64,000 bases of DNA from Bartonella bovis 91-4 (lineage in GTDB: Bacteria > Pseudomonadota > Alphaproteobacteria > Rhizobiales > Rhizobiaceae), in contig NZ_CM001844.1 in the NCBI RefSeq assembly GCF_000384965.1, positions 1,441,667-1,505,666 on the forward strand, read 5' to 3'. This document shows positions 17,776 through 27,062 of this stretch, one piece after another. The first letter of the stretch is position 1; the number at the start of each line of letters is the position of its first letter. The notes under the pieces are model-generated. The model saw only the letters and a program-made list of their open reading frames with translations. It searched no databases and was not told the origin of the DNA. The position numbers and the translations under genes are program-made.

Positions 17776-19298
17776 TGAGAACGACTCTGTTCTTGTTTAA
17801 GGCGTTTACAAAAAACGCACTCTAACGTTTGGTAGTGTTTTGGAATGTCAGCAAAAACATCACAAGCCGCTTTATTTTGACCAAGAGCAGCCACACTCAT
17901 TGCTAATTTTAGCAAAATTTCAGAGCCATATAAAGTATCTTTATACGTATACCATACATACAAATAAACCTGTGCGGCCTCATGATAGCGTTCTTGCCCA
18001 AGCAAAGATTCTGCTAACCAAAAAACAGCATCACCAACTAAAGGATCCCGCTTATAAAGCTTTTGAAAAGCACAAAAAACTTTTTCAGCTTCAGCATAAT
18101 TGGCAGAAAGAATAAAATCATAACCCTTTTTGTACAGCCCCTTAGGCAATAAACGTTGATCTTCATCCCCATTCATTTGTTTGGCAGTACCATTTCTTTC
18201 ACGCTTTTCATCCCCACGCCTAGCATGTTTGCCATACTCTGCTTTTATGCCACTTTTATGCTCATCACCCATAACATCAACAGCACTACTCTTACCCCCT
18301 TTTTCGCGCTGCTCTCCCTTTCCACTGCGCTCCTTACCACGCTTGGTTCCTTGAATTGCTTCCTCTCGGCTTGCACCTTGCCCCTTAACCACCTGAACTA
18401 TCTCCTCTAAATAAGGATTATTCAGTGGGCAATAATAATGAAAAGAGCCATCTTGATTAAAAAGATCAAGCAAGTATTGCCGAAACAAACGCTCTTCTTT
18501 CTCTCCTCGCTTACCACGCTCTAGCAACCCTTGTATCGCACGCAAAAGAAGATCCAAATCTTTGCCTTTAAGAAGAGCATCCTGATGATCCACACTCACC
18601 TTTTGTTCTGCATCTACGTGAACAAAAAGTGGGTCCATACTCCGGGGAAGAGATGGACCCACGCTTTGGGCAACTAATGTGCCCAAACTCTGATCAGAAG
18701 ATGGACCCCTGCTCGGGGGAAGAGGCGGGTCCATACTGTGGGCGGACGATGTACCCAAACTCTGACCAGAAGACGGGCCCATACTCCGGGGAAGAGATGG
18801 ACCCACACTTTGGGCAACTAATGTGCCCAAACTCTGATCAGAAGATGGACCCCTGCTCGGGGGGAGAGGCGGGTCCATACTGTGGGCGGACGATGTGCCC
18901 AAACTCTGACCAGAAGACGGGTCCATACTCCGGGGAAGAGAGGGACCCATATTTTGGACAACCAATGTGCCCAAACCGTGATCAGAAAATGAACCCATAC
19001 TCGAGGAGGGAAGAGATGGGATCACACTTTGGGCACCCAATATACCCAAACTCTGACCAGAAGATGAACCCATGCTCAGGGGAAGAGATGGGCCCATAGT
19101 GCGGGCGGAGGATGCGCCCAAACTGTGACTATAATATGAAGTCAAATTGTTATTAGAAAATTGAATAGCATTTTGAGGTGTACTTTGAACAGACCAAAAA
19201 AAGCAAACCAATACAATTAATATAAAAACACAAGCATGCCAGAATGATAATTGATACAAAAAACCAGTTTTCCAGCTCTGTTTGCGCCCAACATGCAA
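17760..19298 (-). CDS. cpoB: Cell division coordinator CpoB/YbgF with 24-residue repeat region
   Basis: CpoB is a periplasmic TPR protein that couples peptidoglycan synthesis to Tol-Pal constriction. The C-terminal about 125 residues carry the canonical pattern (YKKGYDFILSANYAEAEKVF, then AVFWLAESLLGQERYHEAAQVY and LLKLAMSVAALGQNKAACDVF), i.e. three TPR units. The N-terminus has a signal-anchor helix near residues 17-37. Residues 58-226 are seven 24-residue repeats rich in Ser, Gly, Pro and Leu, and a Lys/Glu/Gly-rich linker follows. In E. coli this place holds a trimerising coiled coil. Family length is about 260-330; this is 512. pal lies upstream. Confidence 0.88.
   Translation of the reverse strand: MHVGRKQSWKTGFLYQLSFWHACVFILIVLVCFFWSVQSTPQNAIQFSNNNLTSYYSHSLGASSARTMGPSLPLSMGSSSGQSLGILGAQSVIPSLPSSSMGSFSDHGLGTLVVQNMGPSLPRSMDPSSGQSLGTSSAHSMDPPLPPSRGPSSDQSLGTLVAQSVGPSLPRSMGPSSGQSLGTSSAHSMDPPLPPSRGPSSDQSLGTLVAQSVGPSLPRSMDPLFVHVDAEQKVSVDHQDALLKGKDLDLLLRAIQGLLERGKRGEKEERLFRQYLLDLFNQDGSFHYYCPLNNPYLEEIVQVVKGQGASREEAIQGTKRGKERSGKGEQREKGGKSSAVDVMGDEHKSGIKAEYGKHARRGDEKRERNGTAKQMNGDEDQRLLPKGLYKKGYDFILSANYAEAEKVFCAFQKLYKRDPLVGDAVFWLAESLLGQERYHEAAQVYLYVWYTYKDTLYGSEILLKLAMSVAALGQNKAACDVFADIPKHYQTLECVFCKRLKQEQSRSQCSPN
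18621..19127 (-). repeat. Seven 72-bp tandem repeats inside cpoB
   Basis: Seven units of 24 codons (one has 25) follow the pattern QSLGT..A.SM.P.LP.S.GPSS. Units 4 and 6 are identical in protein and units 5 and 7 nearly so, showing a recent 144-bp duplication of a two-unit block. All units stay in frame. Confidence 0.9.
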
Positions 19299-19398
19299 AA
19301 CTTTTCTCCCCTTAAATAGTTGTGAATGACCTCTAACACATCATTAATTTTACTTTTTAACCACCATCCATCTATGGCCTTAACCACTGTTTACAGAT

Positions 19399-19917
19399 TT
19401 AACCGTCGTTTACGGAATTGATTGTCAAAACAACACGTCGATTTTGATTCCAACATGAAATATCATCACATACAGCAACAGGTCTTTCTTTTCCGTAAGA
19501 AATCGTTCTCATCCGCTGTGAAGACACACCAAGAGAAACAAGATAATCGCGAACAGCAACTGCACGCCGTTGCCCAAGGGCTAAGTTATATTCGCGCGTT
19601 CCACGGTCATCGGCATGCCCTTCAACAGTAATATAATAGTGGGGATAGCGCAATAACCATTCAGCTTGACGCTTCAAAACACGTTCAGCATCAAGCTCAA
19701 TAGAAGAAGAATTAAGACTAAAGAAAACACGGTCTCCCACATTCACCGTAAAATCTTGTGTTGAACCACTTACAGCACTATTAAAATTTGCACCCCCCAT
19801 AGAAGAATGCATGCCACCCATTTCATTGATATTCTTTTTGGCACAACCAACAACAGCCAACAAGAAAACAAAGACCACAACTAGTGGACGACAAAATATG
19901 TTTCGGATAAACCCCAT
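19399..19917 (-). CDS. pal: Peptidoglycan-associated lipoprotein Pal
   Basis: Pal anchors the outer membrane to peptidoglycan and partners TolB. ATG 19917 is chosen because AAGGAG lies 9 bases upstream and gives a short lipoprotein signal (VFVFLLAVVGC). The OmpA-like domain (residues about 60-172) has FSLNSSSIELD, the peptidoglycan-binding EGHADDRGTREYNLALGQRRA and YGKERPV motifs. Length 172 fits the family. In relatives it follows tolB directly; here tolB is 17 kb away on the other strand. Confidence 0.96.
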   Translation of the reverse strand: MGFIRNIFCRPLVVVFVFLLAVVGCAKKNINEMGGMHSSMGGANFNSAVSGSTQDFTVNVGDRVFFSLNSSSIELDAERVLKRQAEWLLRYPHYYITVEGHADDRGTREYNLALGQRRAVAVRDYLVSLGVSSQRMRTISYGKERPVAVCDDISCWNQNRRVVLTINSVNDG

Positions 19918-20426
19918 ATGCTGATTCTCCTTAATAAAAAGCACTAAAGTTAAGGACTTTTAATACGCTATCCCCTAAAAATTTTATCAGAAAATAAATA
20001 TTTCACTTAAAGCACACTTCCTTTTCATGTGCATTCTTTTTTACATTCTCTTCTCTTTTGCAACCCTTTTCAAGTCTTTTCGCTCTGCTTTTCACTCTTT
20101 TGCGTAAACCTTTAGCGCCCCCTTAAACCCAAGGCCTTTCCAAAGTGCACACTCTGCACACCTACTTTAGCAACTTGAATGACTTTTTAAAAGCACATTT
20201 AGCTTGGCAAAAAACCTTATCAACATCAAGATTTTTTGTCTACAACTGGCTATCCTCAACATTGACATTGATCTCAAACGCACCATCACTGGAGACGCAA
20301 AATCTCCCTCTCAATATTTTCATTCTCAATGAACGAAAGACAAAATCTTAAAGCTCCCCTTATCTTAAAGCTCCCCTTGCACAAAAATAAACTGCCACCA
20401 CTTTATAACGAACGCTTGCTATATGA
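19918..20426. other. Intergenic upstream of pal, containing a decayed copy of the trcR 3' end
   Basis: These 509 bases hold the pal promoter (about 19940-20000) and a C-rich stretch at 20080-20130. The segment 20166-20305 is a diverged copy of the end of trcR (see the repeat entry). Nothing else is recognised. Confidence 0.55.
20166..20305 (-). repeat. Diverged duplicate of the 3' end of trcR
   Basis: The plus-strand text TTTAGCTTGGCAAAAAACC...TTATCAACATCAAGATTTTT parallels 20463-20505 (TTTAGTTTGGCAAAAACC...TTATCAGCATCAAGATTTTT), and the similarity continues through TCATCCTCAACA and CACCATCA. The copy lies about 270 bases downstream of the gene's own 3' end in the same orientation and has lost the reading frame. 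Confidence 0.75.
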
Positions 20427-21143
20427 CTAATGCTCGTTATCTGATTGATCTTTTTTGAGCGCATTTAGTTTGGCAAAAACCTTATCAGCATCAAGATTTT
20501 TATCTACAATTAGTTCATCCTCAACACTAGCAGCTGATTGAGGCTCACCATCATTGAGAGCAAAATTTTCTGTTACTGATGCAGGAAGCAAAGTTTCGCT
20601 CCTTGCTGAAGGGAGAGGGCGATTTTTTGCAGCCCGTTGGAGCTCAATATCCAAATCAATTTGCAAGCACAAGCCAAGCCCCACAGGGTCACGAGGAACT
20701 AAATTAGCACTATTCCAATGTGTCCGATTACGAATTTGCTCAATGGTTGTTTTTGTTGTTCCAATCAATCGCGAAATCTGTGCATCTTTCAACTCAGGAT
20801 GATTAAGGACTAACCATAAGATCCCATCGGGGCGATCTTGACGTCGAGACAAAGGAATATAGTGAGCGCGTTTGCGTTTTGGTGTTGGAATACGCACCTT
20901 TGATTCGCAAATCTTTAAACGTGCTTTTGGATCAGCCTCCACACGAGCAATTTCACCGCGTGTTAACTGCCCAGAACTAATGGGGTCAAGACCTCTAACC
21001 CCATGGGCAGATTCACCATCAGCAATGGCTTTTACTTCCAAAACATGCAACTGACAAAATTCTGCAATCTGATCAAAAGAAAGTGCCGTGTTATCAACCA
21101 ACCACACAGCTGTCGCTTTGGGCATCAAAAGTTTTGTTGCCAT
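20427..21143 (-). CDS. trcR: Cell-cycle transcriptional regulator TrcR (DUF1013)
   Basis: This 238-residue protein starts MATKLLMPKATAVWLVDNTALSFDQIAEFCQLH, the conserved opening of DUF1013 proteins restricted to alphaproteobacteria. Two helix-turn-helix-like segments are visible (SFDQIAEFCQLHVLEV and DAQISRLIGTTKTTIEQIR). The last about 60 residues are acidic and variable. TrcR is reported as a cell-cycle regulator in Caulobacter relatives; I infer the same role here. It is alone on its transcript, with yebC divergent. Part of its 3' end is duplicated downstream. Confidence 0.85.
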   Translation of the reverse strand: MATKLLMPKATAVWLVDNTALSFDQIAEFCQLHVLEVKAIADGESAHGVRGLDPISSGQLTRGEIARVEADPKARLKICESKVRIPTPKRKRAHYIPLSRRQDRPDGILWLVLNHPELKDAQISRLIGTTKTTIEQIRNRTHWNSANLVPRDPVGLGLCLQIDLDIELQRAAKNRPLPSARSETLLPASVTENFALNDGEPQSAASVEDELIVDKNLDADKVFAKLNALKKDQSDNEH

Positions 21144-21540
21144 CTTTATACTATCCTTTTGTTTGCCCCTTTGAAACTAAAGGCAAGTTACTGCCCATTT
21201 TAGAAACTCTGAGCATTTATTTTGAAATATACAACGGCTTATCACGGCTTCCAATGAAGAGCCATAGAGTAAACCATTTTTCCACGAAATCTCCTCCTTT
21301 TTCATGAAATTGTCTTTATAGCGTGATTTTTATACCACGACAAGACACATGTCTTTAGATGATCATAACAAGAGTGTATTTACCTTTTTTATGAATCTTC
21401 TTATAAGTTTTTTCAATCTGAGCACCTTATGTTGCAACACATATATTTTGCTAAACAACATATATTAATATATTATTTTGCTAAACAATATATATTTTGC
21501 CAGACAAGGTTGTGTGATCATCCAAACTGAAAGGGAAGCC
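21144..21540. other. Divergent promoter region of trcR and yebC
   Basis: These 397 bases hold the two promoters. The segment 21440-21508 has three copies of an about 19-base AT-rich unit (see the repeat entry). No small gene is recognised. Confidence 0.5.
21440..21508. repeat. Three AT-rich repeats upstream of yebC
   Basis: Three units follow the pattern TATATTTTGCTAAACAA, TATTATTTTGCTAAACAA and TATATTTTGCCAGACAA, two of them adjacent. They lie 30-100 bases before the yebC start and may overlap its promoter. Confidence 0.7.
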
Positions 21541-22287
21541 ATGGCAGGCCACTCACAATTTAAAAATATTATGCACCGTAAAGGGCGTCAAGATGCAATA
21601 CGCTCAAAAATGTTCTCTAAACTTGCGCGTGAAATTACAGTTGCAGCCAAACAAGGCGCTCCTGATCCGGCAATGAATCCACGTTTAAGGCTGGCTATCC
21701 AAAACGCTAAATCGCAATCCATGCCAAAGGATAATATTGAACGCGCCATTAAAAAAGCCACAGGCGGTGATGTTGAAAATTATGATGAAGTGCGCTATGA
21801 AGGCTATGGTCCGGGCGGTGTTGCAATCATTGTTGAAGCTTTAACCGATAACCGTAACCGTACCGCTTCCAATGTGCGTGCTGCCTTTACCAAATCCGGC
21901 GGTGCTTTAGGGGAAACAGGGTCTGTTAGCTTCATGTTCAACCGAATCGGTGAAATTATCTATAATCTTGAAGCAGGCACACCAGACAGTATCATGGAAG
22001 CAGCCATTGAAGCTGGTGCTGAAGATGTCCAAACAGAAGAAACTGGCTACCACATTCTATGTGCCTTTGAAAATATTGGTGAAGTTTCAAAAATGTTGGA
22101 AGCAACGCTTGGTGAGGCTCAGTCCATTAAAACCATTTGGAAAGCAACCACCCTTGCCCCCGTAGATGAAGAAAAAGCTCTGTCTATTTTGCGCCTTCTC
22201 ACCACATTAGAAGACGATGATGATGTGCAAAATGTCTATGCCAATTTCGATGTCAGTGATGAAATTTTAGCCAAGCTGTCTCCATAA
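21541..22287 (+). CDS. yebC: YebC/PmpR-family protein (TACO1-like)
   Basis: YebC-family proteins act as transcriptional regulators or, as shown for some members, as ribosome-associated factors aiding translation of proline stretches. ATG 21541 gives [19 protein letters not shown], the conserved start, with GGGAAG upstream. The 248 residues include [16 protein letters not shown] and [15 protein letters not shown], then three-domain family features to the C-terminus. In related genomes yebC sits directly before ruvC; here ruvC is 9 kb further on. Confidence 0.95.
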   Translation: MAGHSQFKNIMHRKGRQDAIRSKMFSKLAREITVAAKQGAPDPAMNPRLRLAIQNAKSQSMPKDNIERAIKKATGGDVENYDEVRYEGYGPGGVAIIVEALTDNRNRTASNVRAAFTKSGGALGETGSVSFMFNRIGEIIYNLEAGTPDSIMEAAIEAGAEDVQTEETGYHILCAFENIGEVSKMLEATLGEAQSIKTIWKATTLAPVDEEKALSILRLLTTLEDDDDVQNVYANFDVSDEILAKLSP

Positions 22288-22724
22288 AAGCTGTCTTCAT
22301 AATCATCACCTGCTCTACTACTGCAGAGTTTGATTGAATGCATCAAAGAGGCCCCCATCAAAGAGTGCTTCTTTGAAAGCAGTAAGGGGCTTTTTTAATT
22401 TTTAGTTTCTGTAATGACATTCTTGAGAATTTTTAATTGAGAATTTTCAATGCATGAATTGAGCATTCAGATTACAAAAATCTCTCACCTCACACAATTT
22501 TAACTTTCGCAAATCACCTCACGCTTCACACACGCCATGTTCTTGAAAGCTAATGCCTGTGAAATTTTGAAATAGCTCCTCCCACCTCCCACGGTGGCGT
22601 TTGCGCTTGATAGTAAGAAGCTCTTAGCACACAATCCAGCACATAACGCGCCAAATCTGCACACTCAAACGTGCTCAATCCTTATCGCAAATTTCACACG
22701 CACTGTCTTTAGAGATGGAATATT
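22288..22724. other. Intergenic between yebC and rpmE
   Basis: These 437 bases between convergent genes hold a yebC terminator at 22343-22401. The rest (22402-22724) is AT-rich then mixed, with no gene or RNA recognised. Confidence 0.5.
22343..22401 (+). terminator. Probable terminator of yebC
   Basis: AGAGGCCCCC near 22349 pairs with GGGGCTTTTTT near 22390 including G-T pairs. An inner hairpin TGCTT/AAGCA lies in the loop, and T residues follow. The compound shape is plausible but not a textbook stem. Confidence 0.5.
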
Positions 22725-22946
22725 TTAAACGCCAAGATTACCGAAGCGATTTTTGAATTTAGAAACACGACCACCACGATCAACCAATATCTGGGAACCA
22801 CCAGTCCATGCCGGATGGGTTGTAGGGTCAATATCCAGAGAAAGAGTATCTCCCTCTTTTCCCCATGTCGAGCGAGTTGCATATTTAGTTCCATCAGTCA
22901 TAGCAACATAAATCATATGGTAATCGGGATGAATATTTGCTTTCAT
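22725..22946 (-). CDS. rpmE: 50S ribosomal protein L31
   Basis: This 73-residue protein starts [19 protein letters not shown] and ends [10 protein letters not shown]. It is the long-type alphaproteobacterial L31 that lacks the zinc-binding CxxC pairs (no cysteine is present). It belongs to the large ribosomal subunit near the intersubunit bridge. The gene is divergent from the ABC exporter gene across about 200 bases, an arrangement common in rhizobia. The longer frame upstream at 22894-23205 is not protein-like. Confidence 0.93.
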   Translation of the reverse strand: MKANIHPDYHMIYVAMTDGTKYATRSTWGKEGDTLSLDIDPTTHPAWTGGSQILVDRGGRVSKFKNRFGNLGV

Positions 22947-23153
22947 AATGGCATACTTTCGTTTTTACATAACGAAAAAGCGCTGTTTTGCTTTTTTTAA
23001 GTGCGCTCGCTTCGTCTTTTTGATACATTAAGTGAATTGAGATTCTTATAACTGAGCTCACATAAAAAAACAAGTGTGCAAAGCTCATCAATCCATAAAG
23101 CCTTAAGAATCTAGAAAACCTTATAAGGAAAAAATAAAAAGATAAGGAATAGG

Positions 23154-24971
23154 ATGAACAAGCACACCCCCTCAACATCATCAAATCGTTCTGCCAAATT
23201 TGCACAGCCTTCTAAAAAAAGAGTTTCTTTTGCTTTGCTTGCAACTTTTGCTCCTTATATTAAACGCCATCACTGGCTTGTTCTTTATTCCTTTGTAGCT
23301 TTATTTATTGCCGCTTCTGTCACATTGGCCTTGCCTCTTGCCATTCGTCAGATGCTTGATCATGGTTTTTCTGTTTCAAGTCACGGTAATATTAATTTTT
23401 ATTTTGGTATCTTATTTGTATTAGCTTTGCTTCTAGCACTTGCTTCAGCATGCCGTTATTATTGTGTCATCACATTGGGTGAGCGCATTGTCGCCGATTT
23501 ACGCCGTGATCTTTTTGTCCACATCACACAGCTTTCACCTGCTTTTTTTGACCATTCTCGCTCTGGCGAAATTATGTCTAGGCTTTCCACAGATACAACA
23601 CAAATAAAAACCGCTGTTGGGTCAACAAGCTCAACAGCTTTGCGTCATCTCATTGTGATAATTGGTGCAATCGTGATGATGGTCATCACCAATCTTAAAC
23701 TGTCTCTTCTTGTTGTGCTTGCCATCCCCCTTGTTGCCATTCCATTAATTGTCTTAGGGCGTAAAGTGCGTCAACGTACACGCACTGCGCAAGACTGTTT
23801 AGCAGATGCAAATGCTCTTGCCTCTGAACAGATAAACGCTATTCGAACTGTGCAAGCTTTTACATCTGAAAATTTTATTTCTGCTCGTTTTGCATCTCTT
23901 ATTGAACGCACCTTTCAAACAGCGCAATTTTCTGTAGTCCTCCGCTCCTTTTTTACCGGATGTGCTATTTTTCTAGTTTTCGGAAGCATTGTTGCAGTCT
24001 TATGGATCGGATCACGTGATGTTTTAAATGGCACTATGTCTGGCGGCACACTTGGTCAATTTGTCCTTTATGCGATTTTCGGCGCCATGACTTTTGCACA
24101 ACTATCCGAACTTGGTGCAGAATTAGTACAAGCAGCAGGTGCAACAGAACGAATTGCCGAATTGTTGCAAGAAAAACCAACCATCACAACACCAGATTCC
24201 CCATTGCCCTTAGCAAATCCCGTTCAAGGAGCTATCGTTTTTGATCAGATTCATTTCAACTACCCTTCCAGGCCCCAAGAAAAAGTTTTGCAAAATTTAT
24301 CCTTTTCCATAAAAGCTGGTGAAACTGTTGCTTTTGTAGGCCCTTCAGGGGCAGGAAAAAGCACTCTTTTTTCTCTCATTTTGCGTTTTTACGATCCCCT
24401 AAAGGGGCAAATCCAATTTGATGGCGTTGATCTTAACCACCTTTCTCTTTACGATTTACGCTCATCAATTGCTTATGTCCCGCAAGAGGTTGTTATTTTT
24501 GAAGGCACACTGCGCGAAAATATCATGTTTGGTACAAAAGATGCTAACGAAGCACAAGTCATCGCCGCAGCAAAAGCAGCAAACGCACTTGAATTTATTG
24601 AATCTCTTCCTCAAGGCTTGAACAGCCAGGTTGGAGAACGTGGAATTATGCTCTCTGGTGGGCAAAAACAACGCATTGGTATTGCACGAGCAATTTTAAG
24701 AAATGCTCCTTTATTGCTCCTTGATGAAGCCACATCAGCTTTAGATGCACACAACGAAAGGCTCGTGCAAGAAGCCTTAGAAGGGCTCATGCACAATCGA
24801 ACAACATTGGTGATCGCACACCGTTTAGCAACAGTTTTAAAAGCAGACCGCATCCTCGTGCTTGATAAAGGAACCATCATTGAAGAAGGAACCCATGCCC
24901 AATTGATTGAGCAAAATGGAGTTTATGCACATTGGGCTCAACTGCAATTTTCACCAGACCAAAAATCATAA
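23154..24971 (+). CDS. ABC transporter, fused membrane and ATPase half-transporter
   Basis: This 605-residue exporter of the MsbA/ATM type likely works as a homodimer. Six transmembrane helices lie in residues about 35-320. The nucleotide domain has Walker A GPSGAGKST, Q-loop YVPQEVVIF, signature LSGGQKQRIGIARA, Walker B LLLLDEATSALD and H-loop VIAHRLATV. The start MNKHTPSTSSN has GATAAGGAATAGG upstream. Relatives in rhizobia are annotated as multidrug or lipid exporters; the substrate cannot be told from sequence. It stands next to rpmE. Confidence 0.88.
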   Translation: MNKHTPSTSSNRSAKFAQPSKKRVSFALLATFAPYIKRHHWLVLYSFVALFIAASVTLALPLAIRQMLDHGFSVSSHGNINFYFGILFVLALLLALASACRYYCVITLGERIVADLRRDLFVHITQLSPAFFDHSRSGEIMSRLSTDTTQIKTAVGSTSSTALRHLIVIIGAIVMMVITNLKLSLLVVLAIPLVAIPLIVLGRKVRQRTRTAQDCLADANALASEQINAIRTVQAFTSENFISARFASLIERTFQTAQFSVVLRSFFTGCAIFLVFGSIVAVLWIGSRDVLNGTMSGGTLGQFVLYAIFGAMTFAQLSELGAELVQAAGATERIAELLQEKPTITTPDSPLPLANPVQGAIVFDQIHFNYPSRPQEKVLQNLSFSIKAGETVAFVGPSGAGKSTLFSLILRFYDPLKGQIQFDGVDLNHLSLYDLRSSIAYVPQEVVIFEGTLRENIMFGTKDANEAQVIAAAKAANALEFIESLPQGLNSQVGERGIMLSGGQKQRIGIARAILRNAPLLLLDEATSALDAHNERLVQEALEGLMHNRTTLVIAHRLATVLKADRILVLDKGTIIEEGTHAQLIEQNGVYAHWAQLQFSPDQKS

Positions 24972-25310
24972 AAAATTTTTAAAACATCTAGAAATCTTAC
25001 AACATACCAAAACATAACACTCAAATCATTTCAAAACATTTAGAATGCTATCAACCCATCCCCCTCAAGGTGCTCCAACAAACACTGAAAACAGCCCCTC
25101 TTCTTTTATCTCAAAGATCAGTAAAGCAAGTGGGCAAGCTCTTCCTCCCTCATCAGTTCTACCAAACACACCTCTCAACGGGCCCCACCAGCGCTGGAAA
25201 CAAACGCCCCTGCCCTTATACCTTACAGATCAGTAGGCAAACCTCTTTCCCCTCATTTTATGAACTCACAAGTTTAATATGCATCTGACTGCCAGTAAAA
25301 GCCTGGTCTT
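24972..25310. other. Intergenic between the ABC exporter gene and suhB
   Basis: These 339 bases between convergent genes are C-rich and G-poor in 25045-25260. Overlapping open frames there have no ribosome site. No terminator hairpin is clear. Confidence 0.45.
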
Positions 25311-26102
25311 TCACACGCCTTTTTTAAGCGTTTGACTTAATTGAGCATGAATAAATTCATTACCAGCGATGATGTTTTTTGTGCCAAACATAGCGCTCTC
25401 ACCATCTTTATCGCTAACAAAACCACCCGCTTCACGAACAATGATGATTCCAGCAGCCATATCCCAAATTTGAAGATTATCTTCCCAAAACCCATCTGTT
25501 CTTCCTGCAGCCACATACGCTAAATCAAGAGAAGCCGCACCAAAACGACGAACCCCAGAAACTTCACCCATAACATTACGCAACTCAACAAGATAGTGCC
25601 CATGATTGTGACCTCCAAAATGGGGTGTTCCTGTTGCAATCACACATTCTCCCAACTTACGCCGTGCCGCTACACGGCAACGTCGATCGTTTAAAAAAGA
25701 ACCACACCCGCGCTCAGCTGTAAAAAGCTCATCTAAAATAGGATTATAAATCACACCAGCAACGATCTGCCCTTGACGTTCCAACGCAATAGAAACAGCA
25801 AAAAAGGGAATACCATGTAAGAAATTTGTTGTGCCATCTAAAGGATCAACAATAAAACGATGTTGAGAATCCTCTCCAATAATCTCTTCTGATTCTTCCA
25901 TCAGAAAACTAAATTTAGGTCGTGCCTTTATCAATTCAGAAAAAATAATCTTTTCAGCCTTGCGATCTGCTTGGCTTACATAATCAGCCGGCCCCTTTAA
26001 AGACACTTGTAAGTTTTGAACCTCACCATAATCACGCACCAAAGAACGTCCCGCCTTAAGGGCAGCTTGAACCATGACATTCATGATCGCAGAACGTGCC
26101 AT
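25311..26102 (-). CDS. suhB: Inositol monophosphatase family protein (SuhB-like)
   Basis: This 263-residue Mg-dependent phosphatase has MEESEEIIGED (first metal ligand), DPLDGTTNFLHG (central motif) and WDMAAGIIIVREAGG (C-terminal motif). Family members hydrolyse inositol-1-phosphate, and E. coli SuhB also associates with the antitermination machinery. The gene starts 3 bases after the stop of efp, so the two are co-transcribed. All catalytic residues are present. Confidence 0.92.
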   Translation of the reverse strand: MARSAIMNVMVQAALKAGRSLVRDYGEVQNLQVSLKGPADYVSQADRKAEKIIFSELIKARPKFSFLMEESEEIIGEDSQHRFIVDPLDGTTNFLHGIPFFAVSIALERQGQIVAGVIYNPILDELFTAERGCGSFLNDRRCRVAARRKLGECVIATGTPHFGGHNHGHYLVELRNVMGEVSGVRRFGAASLDLAYVAAGRTDGFWEDNLQIWDMAAGIIIVREAGGFVSDKDGESAMFGTKNIIAGNEFIHAQLSQTLKKGV

Positions 26103-26105
26103 ATT

Positions 26106-26678
26106 TTATCCCTTTTCATTAGCGCGACGCACATAAATCAATTCATTAGTGTCAACAACAACACGTTCATCAACCTGAATGAAAGGTGGCACGAGAATAC
26201 GAATACCATTTTCTAAAATTGCGGGCTTATAAGATGAGGTAACAGTTTGCCCTTTAATTGCAGGCTCAGTCTCAGCAATTGTTACAACAACCTGATCAGG
26301 CAGTGATATGCCAATTGGTTTTTCTTGATAAAGCTCAACAGTGACAACCATTCCATCTTGTAAAAAAGCAGCGCGATCACCGACAAAATCTTTGTGCAAT
26401 TCAAGTTGTTCATAAGAGCTTGAATCCATAAAAACCAAAACATCACCTTGCTGATAAAGGAACGTAAAATCCTTTTGTTCAAGCCGCACTTTCTCAACAG
26501 TCTCAGCAGCACGAAACCGTTCATTGAGTTTTGTCCCATCAATCAGATTTTTCATCTCAACCTGGTTAAATGCACCACCTTTTCCTGGCTTGACAGCATT
26601 GCATTTAACAGCAACCCACAAACCTCCTTGATGCTCGATAACATTTCCAGGACGAATTTCATTACCATTAATTTTCAT
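26106..26678 (-). CDS. efp: Elongation factor P
   Basis: EF-P relieves ribosome stalling at polyproline. The 190 residues show the three-domain layout, with [37 protein letters not shown] at the start; the lysine in the PGKGGA loop is the site modified by EpmA. The C-terminal S1-like domain ends YVRRANEKG. The family length is about 188. It is the first gene of the efp-suhB transcript, behind a leader with two repeated hairpins. The CpoB and TolA proteins in this window are Pro-rich, plausible clients. Confidence 0.95.
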   Translation of the reverse strand: MKINGNEIRPGNVIEHQGGLWVAVKCNAVKPGKGGAFNQVEMKNLIDGTKLNERFRAAETVEKVRLEQKDFTFLYQQGDVLVFMDSSSYEQLELHKDFVGDRAAFLQDGMVVTVELYQEKPIGISLPDQVVVTIAETEPAIKGQTVTSSYKPAILENGIRILVPPFIQVDERVVVDTNELIYVRRANEKG

Positions 26679-27062
26679 CGTTTATATTCCATCTGATTCC
26701 TTTAAAGAAGCCCTTTAATCTTTCCAGGCTTCATGTGCCTTTTTCAAGCCATTGCGGCTTTTAAAGCTTAATTTTATTTTTTCAAATTTATTTATTTTCT
26801 CAAACCATTATGGTTTTTAAAGCCTCATTTGTTTTTTTCAAACAAGATAAGCATTGTTGTGTACTCTAGCTTTTCAGCTTTTTGCAAGACTATAAAACAC
26901 CTTGGAAGAAAACCTTGAACAACTTTGCCAAAAAACCACCCCTATTACAAACAACTACCCCACAGGATTTGCCAACAAATGACCTTCATGAAAAGAGCTC
27001 AAAACTCACTTAAATGAAAATGATCTTCCAAAACCATCAATCGATTTTTACCGAAAATGCGC
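26679..27062. other. efp leader/intergenic region
   Basis: These 384 bases include the efp promoter and two duplicated small hairpins (26746-26760 and 26802-26816). The 26880-27062 part is ordinary and holds no gene. Confidence 0.5.
26741..26820 (-). repeat. Duplicated hairpin with compensatory stem changes
   Basis: Two related segments, TCAAGCC-ATTGC-GGCTTTTAAAGC and TCAAACC-ATTAT-GGTTTTTAAAGC, each form a 5-bp stem (AAGCC/GGCTT and AAACC/GGTTT). The G-C pair of one is an A-T pair in the other, so pairing is kept. Flanks are also similar, showing duplication. Confidence 0.65.

Noticed and set aside
18629..19099. Long antisense open frame with repeated Cys/Asp/Pro-rich units opposite cpoB
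   Set aside because: The 72-bp repeat is a multiple of three, so any stop-free frame repeats itself. There is no ribosome site and the sense protein has a clear family domain.
18621..19127. Regular repeats considered as a CRISPR array
   Set aside because: The units are contiguous with no unique spacers, and they are in frame within a protein gene.
25045..25288. Two overlapping open frames between the ABC exporter gene and suhB
   Set aside because: Composition follows the C-rich skew, and no ribosome site or known domain is present.
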